Assembly: GCF_000708265.2 (NCBI RefSeq)
Contig: NZ_JCKI01000001.1
Span: 620,001-684,000, forward strand
Length of the DNA stretch: 64,000 nt
Reading direction: 5' to 3'
DNA from: Pedobacter sp. R20-19
GTDB taxonomy: Bacteria; Bacteroidota; Bacteroidia; Sphingobacteriales; Sphingobacteriaceae
This document shows positions 23,527 through 32,996 of the stretch, in pieces. The stretch's first letter is position 1. Each line of letters opens with the position of its first letter. Made by a program: the position numbers and the translations under genes. Below the pieces are notes generated by a model. That model did no database searches, was not told the origin of the DNA, and saw only the letters and a list, made by a program, of their open reading frames with translations.

Positions 23527-25206
23527 TTATTTAACGCCTAATACATCTACACCTTGTTCAAAAACAACATCAACCGGAATGTTTTTTCTGGTTAGGCGGT
23601 CCAGGTCCTGCTGAAGTGTAGCCGAAATAACTGCTTTTTCCTTTTGCGTTTTCTCTACAGCAGCTTTATCACCGTTTCCTTGTAGAGTAATGATAAATGC
23701 ACTGAGCTCATTCATTGCAGCGGCAAACTTTTCGAAGTTAACTTTATATGTTCCTTTGGATGTACGCTCAAAAGCGCCCTTTTCTGCGAAGTAATTAAAG
23801 CATTGCATATTGGCTTTGCCATGTGCCTCTGATACGCCAAAACGAACTGATCTTAAAATGCCAGCCATAAAGGTGGTGTAATAACTTTTAATGTCGCCTT
23901 GGAGCTCGCCTTTTTTTAATAAGCCAGTAACCATATACAAGCCTAATATATCAGCTTTGCCTTCTTCCAGCCAGCTATATTGTTCTTTTAAAGCCTCGCG
24001 AACAAAACCTTTTCCGGTAACGGTTTTCTTAATCCCCAAACCATGGGCAACCTCATGAAACATTACATTGGCAAAAAAAGCATCAAACTTAATATATTGC
24101 TGCTGATCTGCATCGATTAATTCTTTAGATATTGGAAGAAGAATTTTATCAAATTTCGCTTGCATTGCATTTTTGAGTTGCGAGCGGCGGGTTCCTTTCT
24201 CCTGTTGAATTTTCTCATCATTGGGTAAGTTAACTGCAATGGTTTTTGATCCTGCATTACAATCTCCTGCGTAATAAACTACATCGTAAGCATTCAATTC
24301 AGAATCTGTTCCCGGTGTTTCGGTTTTATACTTAGCCGATACTGGAAGGTTTTTTTGCAATTCTGGTAAAAGCTTTACGTATTTTGCCAGGCGTTTACTC
24401 CATTCTTTATCTTTAATTAAAACATAAGCTTCATAACTGGTACGGGCATTGAAAAGTTTATCTTCATAATTTTCAATCGGACCTATAATAATATCCAATC
24501 CGTTTGTTTTCATGTCTAGCCAGGCATAATCACTTGCCGTAAACTTATCCGTTACCAAAGCATCAGCACGTAGATTTAAATATTTTTTTAAACCAGCATC
24601 TTCTGCAATTAGTGCTGCTTGTTTCAAAAGGGAACTTGCTCTTTGTAATTCAGAAGCGAATAATACATGATAAGGAACAGTAATGAATTTTCCGAGGCTA
24701 TCTTTTTTTACCACAGAATAAGATCCAAATTTATCAGTTAATTCAGCTTTTTCAATTTCTTCCTTTGTGGTGCCATAAGGATAAAATGAAGCACCTTCTG
24801 GTTTATTTCCAACGCCTGCAACAAAAGGCTTATCATTGTTGAGTCTATCCCATGGACCATAGTTAATGTTAACAAATTCGCGGGTTTTTTCGTCCTTAAT
24901 GGTGGCCAGTAAACTATCGCGCTGAGGATAGGCCTGTTTCCAATAAAGTTCATCCATAATTTCTGCTGCCTGAATAAGAAGCGGCAGAATTTTGCGGTCG
25001 TTAACACTCAATTGATTAAGATTTGTGCTAAGTTTTACCCTTTCATATATAGGAAGTCTGTTTGCTACATAGTCCGTTAAGCTATCTTTTTGTACAACGG
25101 TTACTTTTTCTTCAGTAGGTTTGCCTGTATTTGTGCAAGCTGTAAACAAACTTGTAGAACAGGCTATTGCTGATACAAATAGGATGGGTTTGTATAGTTT
25201 CTTCAT
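23527..25206 (-). CDS. M49 (dipeptidyl peptidase III)-like zinc peptidase lipoprotein
   Basis: A 559-residue lipoprotein with lipobox LFTAC (Cys24), so it is probably anchored in the envelope. A zinc site is visible as HEVAH at residues 384-388, followed about 30 residues later by WLEEGKADILGLY, whose first Glu residues fit the third ligand of the M49 family (EExxAD/E). Classical dipeptidyl peptidase III has a hexapeptide HExxGH; here the two His are spaced as in HExxH. It likely removes dipeptides from peptide N-termini, but the specificity is inference. It is divergent from the amidase lipoprotein gene. Confidence 0.82.
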   Translation of the reverse strand: MKKLYKPILFVSAIACSTSLFTACTNTGKPTEEKVTVVQKDSLTDYVANRLPIYERVKLSTNLNQLSVNDRKILPLLIQAAEIMDELYWKQAYPQRDSLLATIKDEKTREFVNINYGPWDRLNNDKPFVAGVGNKPEGASFYPYGTTKEEIEKAELTDKFGSYSVVKKDSLGKFITVPYHVLFASELQRASSLLKQAALIAEDAGLKKYLNLRADALVTDKFTASDYAWLDMKTNGLDIIIGPIENYEDKLFNARTSYEAYVLIKDKEWSKRLAKYVKLLPELQKNLPVSAKYKTETPGTDSELNAYDVVYYAGDCNAGSKTIAVNLPNDEKIQQEKGTRRSQLKNAMQAKFDKILLPISKELIDADQQQYIKFDAFFANVMFHEVAHGLGIKKTVTGKGFVREALKEQYSWLEEGKADILGLYMVTGLLKKGELQGDIKSYYTTFMAGILRSVRFGVSEAHGKANMQCFNYFAEKGAFERTSKGTYKVNFEKFAAAMNELSAFIITLQGNGDKAAVEKTQKEKAVISATLQQDLDRLTRKNIPVDVVFEQGVDVLGVK

Positions 25207-25258
25207 GATTAAAATATATCGCGACTAAATTACTAAAATTTGAAAGCTTTGTAGAAAA

Positions 25259-25292
25259 TTTGATGTAATGGATGAAGTTTAACATAACTTTG
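25259..25292 (+). promoter_or_regulatory. Complete Bacteroidota-type promoter of the amidase gene
   Basis: TTTG at 25259-25262 and TAACTTTG at 25285-25292 match the -33 and -7 elements with a 22-bp spacer. The ATG follows 28 bp later. Confidence 0.65.
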
Positions 25293-25320
25293 TACTTTCA
25301 TATTTTATTTAAGTAATAAC

Positions 25321-26157
25321 ATGTTTTCAGTAAAATCTTATATTTTTAAAGGCACTTCAATTTTGGCACTGGCGCTGCTTCTTTCTTCCTGCAGCACGAG
25401 TAAATACGCTGCAACAGAAAAGATTTACAAGCAAAAAAGTAAAGATTTTGCAAAAATAATTTCAGCTACTCCGCCAGAAGGTCAGCTTTATGACCTACAA
25501 AATGCAACAAATCAAGCCTGGGTTGGTTCTGTAAATTTTGGGATACGTAAACCTAATTTTGTTATCCTTCACCACACTGCCCAGGATAGCTTAGCCCAAA
25601 CGATCAAAACCTTTCATTCTACTAAGGCAGAAGTTAGCGCACATTATGTAATTAGCAGGGATGGAAAAGTAGTGCATATGGTAAACGATTATCTGCGATC
25701 AAACCATGCCGGTATTGGTAAATGGGGAAAAGACACAGATCTAAACTCTTCTTCGATAGGAATTGAACTAGATAATAATGGCACAACAGACCTATGGCCA
25801 GATGCACAGATCAATAGCCTGGTTAAATTATTGGAGACATTAAAAAAGACTTATAATATTCCGACTGCTAATTTCATTGGCCACTCTGATATTGCTCCAA
25901 AGCGTAAGCCTGATCCAAATAAGTTTCCATGGAAAAAATTAGCTTTAAAAGGTTTTGGTTATTGGTATGATGATGTACTTAAAAACCCACCTGTAGATTT
26001 CGACGGGCCAAATGCCCTAAAATTAATGGGCTATGATACCAGTGATTTGGGCGCTGCAATTGTTGGTTTTAAACGCCACTTTATACAAAGTGATATTACG
26101 CCAAAGCTTACGCCAGTTGATTTGTTGGTATTGTATAATGTGTATACGAAATACTAA
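25321..26157 (+). CDS. N-acetylmuramoyl-L-alanine amidase (AmpD/PGRP type), lipoprotein
   Basis: A 278-residue lipoprotein (lipobox LLSSC, Cys24) with an Amidase_2 zinc domain. It cleaves the bond between muramic acid and the L-Ala of peptidoglycan stems or muropeptides. FVILHHTAQDS (residues 80-90) gives the first zinc His, and the later FIGHSDIAPKRKPDPNKFPW gives the second His and the Asp ligand. VSAHYVISRDGKVVHMV is also typical. The lipid anchor places it in the periplasm or outer membrane, consistent with wall turnover or recycling. It is a single gene with its own promoter. Confidence 0.92.
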   Translation: MFSVKSYIFKGTSILALALLLSSCSTSKYAATEKIYKQKSKDFAKIISATPPEGQLYDLQNATNQAWVGSVNFGIRKPNFVILHHTAQDSLAQTIKTFHSTKAEVSAHYVISRDGKVVHMVNDYLRSNHAGIGKWGKDTDLNSSSIGIELDNNGTTDLWPDAQINSLVKLLETLKKTYNIPTANFIGHSDIAPKRKPDPNKFPWKKLALKGFGYWYDDVLKNPPVDFDGPNALKLMGYDTSDLGAAIVGFKRHFIQSDITPKLTPVDLLVLYNVYTKY

Positions 26158-26307
26158 AAAGGATGAAGGTAAAAAGTTAGAGGTAGGAAGGTAGATGGTA
26201 GAAGGATTTGGAGCAGAAGGTAAGGCAAATAGTCATATTTTTTAGAGAAACATTCTAGAATAAGGGGTCCTTGATCTCTGTATTCCCATGGCAATTCTTA
26301 ATCAATT

Positions 26308-26347
26308 AAGAAAAAAAACACGGATAAATCTAAGTTCATCCGTGTTT
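26308..26347 (-). terminator. Terminator of glnS
   Basis: AAACACGGAT (26316-26325) and ATCCGTGTTT (26338-26347) form a 10-bp stem around a 12-nt loop. The minus strand continues into T8. The sequence also resembles a dispersed repeat. Confidence 0.8.
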
Positions 26348-26365
26348 ATCTGTCATTATACTTAA

Positions 26366-28021
26366 CTATTTCGGCTTTTTAAAAGTATCTTTTAAAGTTA
26401 CCGTCCGGTTAAAAACTAACTTTTCTGCAGTAGAATCTTTATCTAAACAGAAATAACCTTTTCTGATAAACTGATAACGGCTATCTAAATCTGCATCAGC
26501 TAAAGCTGGCTCAATGAAAGCATTTGGAAGAACAGTTAAACTTTCTGGATTTAAATAGTCTTTAAAATCACCTTCTTCAGCATCTGGTGTTTCAGAAGTG
26601 AACAAGCGATCATATAATCTAATTTCTGCTGTTTTAGCATGTTGAACACTTACCCAATGAATCGTTCCTTTGACGTTAATGCCACTGGTGTCATTTCCAC
26701 TTTTTGATTCTGGAATGTAAGTACAATGAATTTCTGTTACATTACCGTTTTCATCTTTAACAAAATCCTCACACTTTACAATATATGCAAATTTTAAGCG
26801 TACCATTGCTCCAGGTGCCAAACGGAACCATTTTTTTGCAGGTACTTCCATAAAATCTTCGCGTTCAATCCAAAGCTCGTTGCTGAAAGGGATTACACGG
26901 GTACCACCACCATCTTCAGCTTCAGGATTGTTTTCGCCTATTAAATCTTCTGTTCCTTTTTCATAATTGGTAATCACCAGTTTAATCGGATCTAAAACGG
27001 CCATTACACGATTAGCTGATTTATTTAAATCTTCGCGGATGCAAAACTCCAATAAGCTCAGTTCGATTAGGTTTTCACGTTTAGCAATACCGATTCGCTC
27101 GCAAAATTCGCGAACACTCTTTGGTGTAAAGCCTCTTCTTCGCAAACCAGAAATAGTTGGCATGCGTGGATCATCCCAGCCATTAACTAAATTCTCATTT
27201 ACCAATTGCAATAATTTGCGTTTACTCATTACTGTTGAAGTAAGGTTTAAACGTGCAAATTCATATTGTTTAGATGGAAAAATCTCTAGTTTTTCGATAA
27301 ACCAATCGTATAATTCACGGTGCGAAACGTATTCTAAAGTACAGATAGAATGTGTGATGTTTTCGATACTATCACTTTGGCCGTGTGCAAAATCATACAT
27401 GGGATAGATACACCATTTGTTGCCTGTACGATGATGTACCGCATGTTTAATGCGGTAGATAATTGGATCTCGCATTAACATATTCGGACTCGCCATATCT
27501 ATTTTTGCCCTTAAGATATAAGCACCATCAGCAAATTCGCCATTTTTCATTCTGGTGAAGATGTCTAAATTCTCTTCAATGCTGCGGTTACGGTATTTGC
27601 TATCTTGTCCTGGTTCAGTTGGCGTGCCCTTTAAAGCTGCAATTTCATCAGCAGAACTCTCATCAACGTATGCTAAACCCTTCTCAATTAATTTAACGGC
27701 AAAAGAATATAGTTCATCAAAATAATCTGATGCATATAATTCATTCTTCCAGTTAAAACCTAACCATTTAATATCTTCCTGCTGACTATTAACATATTCT
27801 GTTTTTTCTGTAACCGGATTGGTATCGTCAAAACGCAAATTAGTATAGCCGCCATATTTTTGTGTCAGTCCGAAGTTAAGGCATATCGCTTTTGCATGGC
27901 CAATGTGTAAATAGCCATTAGGTTCAGGCGGAAAACGCGTCACTAAAGTTTCATACTTGCCACTATTTAGATCGTTCTCAACAATTTCTTCAATAAAGTT
28001 CAATGACTTTTCTTCACTCAT
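26366..28021 (-). CDS. glnS: Glutamine--tRNA ligase
   Basis: A 551-residue class I aminoacyl-tRNA synthetase charging tRNA-Gln. The HIGH signature is in FPPEPNGYLHIGHAKA (residues 30-45), which with its PEPNGY context separates GlnRS from GluRS. The KMSKS counterpart is TVMSKRKLLQLV. The bacterial GlnRS anticodon-binding beta-barrels make up the C-terminal third, with TIHWVSVQHAKTAEIRLYD. Length is normal. Monocistronic, with a -7 element 23 bp upstream and a terminator downstream. Its presence means Gln-tRNA is made directly. Confidence 0.96.
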   Translation of the reverse strand: MSEEKSLNFIEEIVENDLNSGKYETLVTRFPPEPNGYLHIGHAKAICLNFGLTQKYGGYTNLRFDDTNPVTEKTEYVNSQQEDIKWLGFNWKNELYASDYFDELYSFAVKLIEKGLAYVDESSADEIAALKGTPTEPGQDSKYRNRSIEENLDIFTRMKNGEFADGAYILRAKIDMASPNMLMRDPIIYRIKHAVHHRTGNKWCIYPMYDFAHGQSDSIENITHSICTLEYVSHRELYDWFIEKLEIFPSKQYEFARLNLTSTVMSKRKLLQLVNENLVNGWDDPRMPTISGLRRRGFTPKSVREFCERIGIAKRENLIELSLLEFCIREDLNKSANRVMAVLDPIKLVITNYEKGTEDLIGENNPEAEDGGGTRVIPFSNELWIEREDFMEVPAKKWFRLAPGAMVRLKFAYIVKCEDFVKDENGNVTEIHCTYIPESKSGNDTSGINVKGTIHWVSVQHAKTAEIRLYDRLFTSETPDAEEGDFKDYLNPESLTVLPNAFIEPALADADLDSRYQFIRKGYFCLDKDSTAEKLVFNRTVTLKDTFKKPK

Positions 28022-28043
28022 AAAAACCTGTAAATTAGGAACG

Positions 28044-28051
28044 CAAAGTTA
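28044..28051 (-). promoter_or_regulatory. -7 promoter element of glnS
   Basis: The minus strand reads TAACTTTG, an exact TAnnTTTG match, 23 bp before the glnS ATG. Confidence 0.55.
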
Positions 28052-28318
28052 AAAAGATTGAGCGTATATTATGTAATGATTAGAAAATAGATAATGTAGA
28101 AATAGGGAATTGAGGGTACTTATTGAATAGGCTGCTGGAAAATAGCACATAGATTGAGCTTCAATTGCTCTTCACCATTTTCCATCAATATGCAGGAGCT
28201 TAAAAATAGAGAATGGGCTGAAAATGTATCTCTATTACCAATTATCGATTTCATGTTAACCATCCTCTATTTCCCATAAAAGAAAAATCGATACATTTAC
28301 ATCAACTTAATATTCACT
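28052..28318. other. Intergenic region between glnS and the B12-binding protein gene
   Basis: This stretch holds the upstream DNA of two divergent genes. It is AT-rich with no credible ORF or RNA gene. I could not place a promoter for the rightward operon. Confidence 0.4.
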
Positions 28319-28738
28319 ATGAGCAAAGTATTAAACAGGCCAATACGCGTATTAGTTGCTAAAGTTGGGTTAGATGGCCATGATAGGGGCGCAAAGGTAA
28401 TTGCTACCTCGTTGCGTGATGCTGGAATGGAAGTCATATATACCGGCTTGCGCCAAACTCCAGAAATGGTGGTTAATACGGCATTGCAGGAAGATGTGGA
28501 TGCTATAGGCATATCCATCCTATCTGGAGCACATATGACAGTTTTTCCTAAAATCATTCAATTTATGAAAGAAAAGCAACTTGATGACGTTCTATTAACG
28601 GGCGGAGGAATTATACCGGAATCGGATCGTAGAAAGCTTGCTGAAATTGGTGTTGGAGCGTTATTTCCTCCAGGAACTACTATGGCAAGTGTTGTAGCAT
28701 ATATTCAGAATTGGGTGGAAGAAAACAGAAATTTTTAA
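28319..28738 (+). CDS. Stand-alone cobalamin-binding domain protein (mutase small-subunit type)
   Basis: A 139-residue B12-binding domain like the C-terminal part of methylmalonyl-CoA mutase. The base-off/His-on signature is visible: [11 protein letters not shown] (Asp-x-His-x-x-Gly), then SILSGAH and LLTGGGIIP. Alone it cannot catalyse; it needs a separate catalytic mutase subunit, as in two-chain acyl-CoA mutases. None is in the window. It lies 3 bp before an enoyl-CoA hydratase gene, so a role in branched or short acyl-CoA metabolism is likely. The exact mutase cannot be told. Confidence 0.88.
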   Translation: MSKVLNRPIRVLVAKVGLDGHDRGAKVIATSLRDAGMEVIYTGLRQTPEMVVNTALQEDVDAIGISILSGAHMTVFPKIIQFMKEKQLDDVLLTGGGIIPESDRRKLAEIGVGALFPPGTTMASVVAYIQNWVEENRNF

Positions 28739-28741
28739 ATT

Positions 28742-29521
28742 ATGGCATATCAAAATTTAATATCAGAGATAAAAGAAAACATTCTTTACATTACTATCAA
28801 TCGCGAAAAAGCTTTAAATGCGCTAAATAGAGAAACACTTGCTGAACTTGCAGATGTGATCAATTTGGCAAATGAAAATGCAGATGTTAGAGGGGTAATT
28901 TTAACTGGCTCTGGTGAAAAGGCTTTTGTAGCAGGTGCAGATATTAAAGAATTTTCTGACTATAACGCTGAACAGGGAGAAGAATTGGCCAGAAATGGAC
29001 AGCATCACGTTTTTAATGCGATTGAAAGGTCTTCAAAGCCTTTTGTTGCTGCCATTAATGGTTTTGCGTTAGGCGGTGGGTTAGAGTTGGCTATGGCCTG
29101 CCACATGCGTATAGCTGCAAGTCATGCCAAATTGGGTTTGCCGGAAGTTACATTGGGCTTAATACCGGGTTATGGAGGTACACAAAGGCTCACTCAGCTG
29201 GTAGGTAAAGGTAAAGCCATTGAATTAATTACTACAGCAGGCATGATTACAGCCGAGGAAGCTTTAAAAATTGGTTTGGTTAATCATATAGTACCGCATG
29301 AAGATTTAATCAATAAAGCAGCAGAAATTTTAAATCTTGTTAAGCAAAGGGCACCTCTTGCGGTATCGGCAGCCATTAAATCTGTAAATGCGGCTGTAAA
29401 TGAGGTGAATGGTTATGACGTTGAAATTTCAGAATTTGGAAAGTGTTTTGAAACAACGGATTTTAAAGAAGGTGTTTCTGCATTTATTAACAAACGCAAA
29501 TCATTGTTTAAAGGGCAATAG
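28742..29521 (+). CDS. Enoyl-CoA hydratase (crotonase family)
   Basis: A 259-residue crotonase-fold enzyme. It adds water to 2-enoyl-CoA in fatty-acid or amino-acid breakdown. The oxyanion loops are AFVAGADIKEF (about residues 60-70) and NGFALGGGLELAMAC (about 105-119); the catalytic Glu pair fits ELAMACH and KLGLPEVTLGLIPGYGGTQR. Both Glu positions expected for hydratase activity are occupied. It sits 3 bp after the cobalamin-binding protein, so the two are surely co-transcribed. Confidence 0.93.
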   Translation: MAYQNLISEIKENILYITINREKALNALNRETLAELADVINLANENADVRGVILTGSGEKAFVAGADIKEFSDYNAEQGEELARNGQHHVFNAIERSSKPFVAAINGFALGGGLELAMACHMRIAASHAKLGLPEVTLGLIPGYGGTQRLTQLVGKGKAIELITTAGMITAEEALKIGLVNHIVPHEDLINKAAEILNLVKQRAPLAVSAAIKSVNAAVNEVNGYDVEISEFGKCFETTDFKEGVSAFINKRKSLFKGQ

Positions 29522-29693
29522 CACAAACAAATGATTTAAAACGTGAATTTTTTTAATTTAATTGTGGTAAATATTTCCCAATTAAAAACGTTTTCAGTAA
29601 CTATGCATCCTGTAACTTTCTAAAAATAAGGCTCTATTTCAGGAAAGCCTTATCCTCCTGTTCAGAGGTGTTTAGCTAAACAGTGTCACGCTC

Positions 29694-31103
29694 ATGAAGA
29701 AGAAAATTTTAATTGTAGATGATGAAGTAAACATAGGATTGTTGCTGTCAAAATTTCTGGCAAGAGATGGTTTTGAAGTAGCAAATGCTATGTCTGGTGC
29801 GTCTGCAATGGATATTTTATCAAAAGAGACATTCGATTTAATTCTTTGTGATTACCGTCTCAATGATACTGATGGTAGAGAAATCTTAATTAAAGTAAAG
29901 GAAAACTATCCAACTACAGGCGTAATTATTATTACTGGTTATTCGGATATTAAGCTTGCCGTAGAGTTGATTAAGCTTGGTGCCCATGATTATATTACCA
30001 AACCGCTATATCCGGATGAGATTCTATCTGTCATTAATAAAGCTTTAGAAAGTCAGGAAAATTTAAATGAAACTAAGGTGCAGGACGATGCCAGAAGTAA
30101 TTTGGATCAAGAAGCAGAATATGTTAATTTTAAAGATTTTATTGGTGGCGAAAGTGAAGCATCTGCCAAGCTTTTAAAACAAATCCATCTCATTGCGCCA
30201 ACATCTTATAGCATTATTTTAACAGGTAAAAGCGGAACAGGAAAAGAAAGAGTAGCTGAAGCCATTCACTCAAATAGTTTACGTAGAGATAAACCTTTTA
30301 TTGCAATGGATTGTGGATCATTAACCAAAGAGCTTGCCGCAAGTGAATTTTTTGGACATGAAAAAGGTGCTTTTACAGGTGCTTTATTTACCAAAATCGG
30401 GCATTTTGAACAAGCAAATGGGGGTACACTATTTTTGGATGAAGTAGGTAATCTATCTTATGAAATTCAGGCCATTCTATTAAGAGCAGTTCAGGAACGT
30501 AAGATAAAGCGCATAGGTAGTACAAAAGAGATTGACATTGATGTTCGGATTATTGTAGCAACCAACGAAAATCTGGCTGCAAACATCGAAAAAGGAACAT
30601 TCCGTGAAGATTTATATCATCGCTTTAATGAATTTTCTATTCATTTACCTTCTCTTAAAGAACGTGGTCATGATATTTTAATTTTTGCTAATAAATTTTT
30701 AGCGGTAGCAAATTTAGAATTGAATAAAAAAATTCAGGGTTTTTCTGATGGTGTAAAAAAATGTTTCCTTAATTATAGCTGGCCGGGTAATATACGGGAA
30801 TTAAAAAATGTAGTAAGAAGATTGGCTTTATTAAGTGATGGAAATGAAATCCAGGTTGATGTCTTACCTCTTGAGCTTTTTAATTACGTGGGCAGCTACG
30901 AAAAGGAAAAAAGTTTTAGTCAATTAAAGTCCCAGCAAGATAAACCACAGGATCTAAAAAATGCAGCTCTGGAAGCAGAATATGATGCGATTTTGAGCGT
31001 GTTAATTAAGGTTAACTTCAATAAAACCAAGGCGGCACAAATTTTGAATATTGATAGAAAAACACTTTACAATAAGATGAAGGCGATAAAATTAAACGGA
31101 TAG
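29694..31103 (+). CDS. Sigma-54-dependent response regulator (NtrC family)
   Basis: A 469-residue activator with three domains. A receiver domain carries the phospho-acceptor Asp53 in LILCDYRLNDTDG. The AAA+ domain has Walker A GKSGTGKE, the sigma-54-contacting GAFTGA loop and GGTLFLDE. A Fis-type helix-turn-helix, NKTKAAQILNIDRKTLYNKM, ends the protein. It should activate RpoN promoters when phosphorylated. No histidine kinase gene is adjacent. Its targets may include the envelope genes that follow, but no -24/-12 promoter could be recognised, so that link is inference. Confidence 0.95.
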   Translation: MKKKILIVDDEVNIGLLLSKFLARDGFEVANAMSGASAMDILSKETFDLILCDYRLNDTDGREILIKVKENYPTTGVIIITGYSDIKLAVELIKLGAHDYITKPLYPDEILSVINKALESQENLNETKVQDDARSNLDQEAEYVNFKDFIGGESEASAKLLKQIHLIAPTSYSIILTGKSGTGKERVAEAIHSNSLRRDKPFIAMDCGSLTKELAASEFFGHEKGAFTGALFTKIGHFEQANGGTLFLDEVGNLSYEIQAILLRAVQERKIKRIGSTKEIDIDVRIIVATNENLAANIEKGTFREDLYHRFNEFSIHLPSLKERGHDILIFANKFLAVANLELNKKIQGFSDGVKKCFLNYSWPGNIRELKNVVRRLALLSDGNEIQVDVLPLELFNYVGSYEKEKSFSQLKSQQDKPQDLKNAALEAEYDAILSVLIKVNFNKTKAAQILNIDRKTLYNKMKAIKLNG

Positions 31104-31173
31104 AATTAAATTTGTTTTTCTATAAAACAAATCAATAGTCTTAGCCATTTAAGAAGTACCGTTCATCTAAACT

Positions 31174-32223
31174 ATGTCAGTATTTTCTCATAAGCAGCGT
31201 CAAAATATTAACCTTGTAATCATTATTGCGCTTGGCGTTCTCATTGCATATTCTTTGCAGGATATTTTTTCTGCAATTCTAAGTACACTTGTGATGTATA
31301 CCATTATGCGTCCAGCTTACATCCATTTGGCAGAGGTTAAAAACTGGAATAAGCGTTTTGTTGCTATCATGCTCATTACCATCAGTATTGTGTTAATCAT
31401 ATTACCTTTTTATGCCCTAAGCAGTATGGTGATTAGTAAAATTTCTGAGTTGAGAAGTAATGAAATCTTTTTTAAAAATTTGCTGATTAAACTTCAGCAT
31501 ATGCTTCCTTTTCGAATCAATGAAAATTTAATACAGGAAGGTTTAAACAGGCTTGGTAACTGGGCCACTCAACTCTTTCCATCATTGATCTCTAGTGCGG
31601 TAAATATTATATTGAGTCTGCTTGTGATGTACTTTTTACTCTACTTTATGCTTATTGAAAGAAAGCAATTTGAATTTTCTTTGGTAAAATATGCCCCATT
31701 TAGAGAACAAAATGCATTACGTTTTGGCAATGAAATGAAAAATACAACATATGCAAATGTGTTAGGGCAAGGGCTGATTTGTTTGGTACAAGGTTCACTT
31801 GTAAGCTTATCCTTTTATGTTTTAGGTTATCAGGATCCTGTGTTTTGGGGGGTAATTACAACATTTATTTCTTTTGTGCCTGTATTGGGGCCGCCAGTTG
31901 TATTTGTACCAGCTGCTATTTTACAAATTGTAAACGGTCATAATTTTGAAGGTTGGGCGATGCTGGTTTTTGGTTTTGTGGTGATCATTAATATTGATAA
32001 TGTACTGAGGTTTATCATTGCAAAAAAAGTTGGCAATATTCATCCTATTATCACCGTAATTGGCGTAATTATTGGTATCCCTTTATTCGGGATTTTAGGA
32101 CTTGTTTTTGGTCCGCTTTTGCTATCTTATTTTATTCTGCTTATTAAAATTTATGAAAGCAGTACACTGGCATCAGAAAGATTGGAAAGAATTAAAACAA
32201 ATAATGAGCATATTGAGTTATAA
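31174..32223 (+). CDS. AI-2E family (PerM-like) membrane permease
   Basis: A 349-residue protein with about eight membrane segments in the AI-2E/PerM family. Members have been linked to signalling-molecule export or Na+(Li+)/H+ exchange. The characteristic C-terminal core is present: FWGVITTFISFVPVLGPPVV and IGIPLFGILGLVFGPLL. The membrane-facing central region (residues 70-150) and short cytosolic tail are also typical. It follows the sigma-54 activator by 70 bp in the same direction. The substrate is unknown. Confidence 0.9.
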   Translation: MSVFSHKQRQNINLVIIIALGVLIAYSLQDIFSAILSTLVMYTIMRPAYIHLAEVKNWNKRFVAIMLITISIVLIILPFYALSSMVISKISELRSNEIFFKNLLIKLQHMLPFRINENLIQEGLNRLGNWATQLFPSLISSAVNIILSLLVMYFLLYFMLIERKQFEFSLVKYAPFREQNALRFGNEMKNTTYANVLGQGLICLVQGSLVSLSFYVLGYQDPVFWGVITTFISFVPVLGPPVVFVPAAILQIVNGHNFEGWAMLVFGFVVIINIDNVLRFIIAKKVGNIHPIITVIGVIIGIPLFGILGLVFGPLLLSYFILLIKIYESSTLASERLERIKTNNEHIEL

Positions 32224-32294
32224 AATATAGCTTAACAATTAAATAATATAGTAATTCTTATATTGTAAACGTTAAACCCTAAAAATACATAATT

Positions 32295-32561
32295 ATGAAT
32301 GATAACTCGAAAGTAGTAGTTGCCCTTTTAGCAGGATTAGCTGCTGGTGCCGCTTTAGGTATTTTATTTGCACCAGATAAAGGTGATGAAACCCGCGATA
32401 AATTAAGCCAGTCTTTAAAAGATTTAGGAGATTCTATTAAAGATAAAGCTGCTGATGAAATCAATAGCTTAGCTAGTTTAAAAGAAAAAGTAGTAAGCTC
32501 AATTAAAACCAAATTGAGAAGTGTTGAAGAAGAATATAGTGACGACGTAGAGCACGCATAA
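32295..32561 (+). CDS. YtxH domain protein
   Basis: An 88-residue YtxH-family protein: a short N-terminal membrane segment (VVVALLAGLAAGAALGILFA), then PDKGDETRDKLSQSLK and a Lys/Glu/Asp-rich amphipathic helix. YtxH proteins are small general-stress or envelope proteins without known biochemical activity. It is the first of three small genes that share direction and short spacing, so an operon is likely. A hairpin at 32575-32599 separates it from the next gene. Confidence 0.88.
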   Translation: MNDNSKVVVALLAGLAAGAALGILFAPDKGDETRDKLSQSLKDLGDSIKDKAADEINSLASLKEKVVSSIKTKLRSVEEEYSDDVEHA

Positions 32562-32574
32562 GCCACAAAATAAA

Positions 32575-32599
32575 AGCTGAGCGTTAACCACGCTCAGCT
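32575..32599 (+). terminator. Intercistronic hairpin
   Basis: AGCTGAGCGT and ACGCTCAGCT form a perfect 10-bp stem with a TAACC loop. The following AAATTTC is a poor T-tract, so it may protect an mRNA end or attenuate rather than terminate fully. Confidence 0.6.
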
Positions 32600-32615
32600 A
32601 AATTTCATCTTAACT

Positions 32616-32996
32616 ATGCAAGAAAATAAAGAAAAAGGTATTGAAGATATTTTCGATGATGCCAAAGGCTACCTAGAAGCTAAAGTAGAATACACCAGGC
32701 TTTACCTTGTAGAAAAGGTATCTAAGATATTTGCCGATTTAGTAACCAATACGGCAGTAATTGTGTGTTTTATACTGGCCTTTTTATTTGGTAGTGTAAC
32801 GCTAGCTCTTTTCTTGTCAGATGTTTTAGGCAGTTATACCAGAGGCTTTGGTTGCGTATCATTAATTTATATTTTATTAGCAGTAGTCGTGTATTTAACT
32901 AAAGATAAATACATTGAAAAGGCGATCATCAATATTGCCATTAGAAAGTATTTCACTAAACTTGCAGATAAGGAGGAAGAAGATGAGAAGTTATAA
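32616..32996 (+). CDS. Phage-holin-family (DUF1469-like) membrane protein
   Basis: A 126-residue protein with two membrane spans (about residues 46-66 and 75-95: TAVIVCFILAFLFGSVTLALF and CVSLIYILLAVVVYL), an acidic amphipathic N-terminus and a charged C-terminal tail. The layout matches the non-phage 'holin family 3_6' proteins common with YtxH genes. It has the segment YLEAKVEYTRLYL, which resembles LELKVEYTLKQN in the next protein. The gene overlaps the following one by 14 bp. Confidence 0.8.
   Translation: MQENKEKGIEDIFDDAKGYLEAKVEYTRLYLVEKVSKIFADLVTNTAVIVCFILAFLFGSVTLALFLSDVLGSYTRGFGCVSLIYILLAVVVYLTKDKYIEKAIINIAIRKYFTKLADKEEEDEKL

Noticed and set aside
32616..32996. Prophage holin
   Set aside because: There are no endolysin or phage genes nearby, and the protein sits with YtxH in a chromosomal envelope group.
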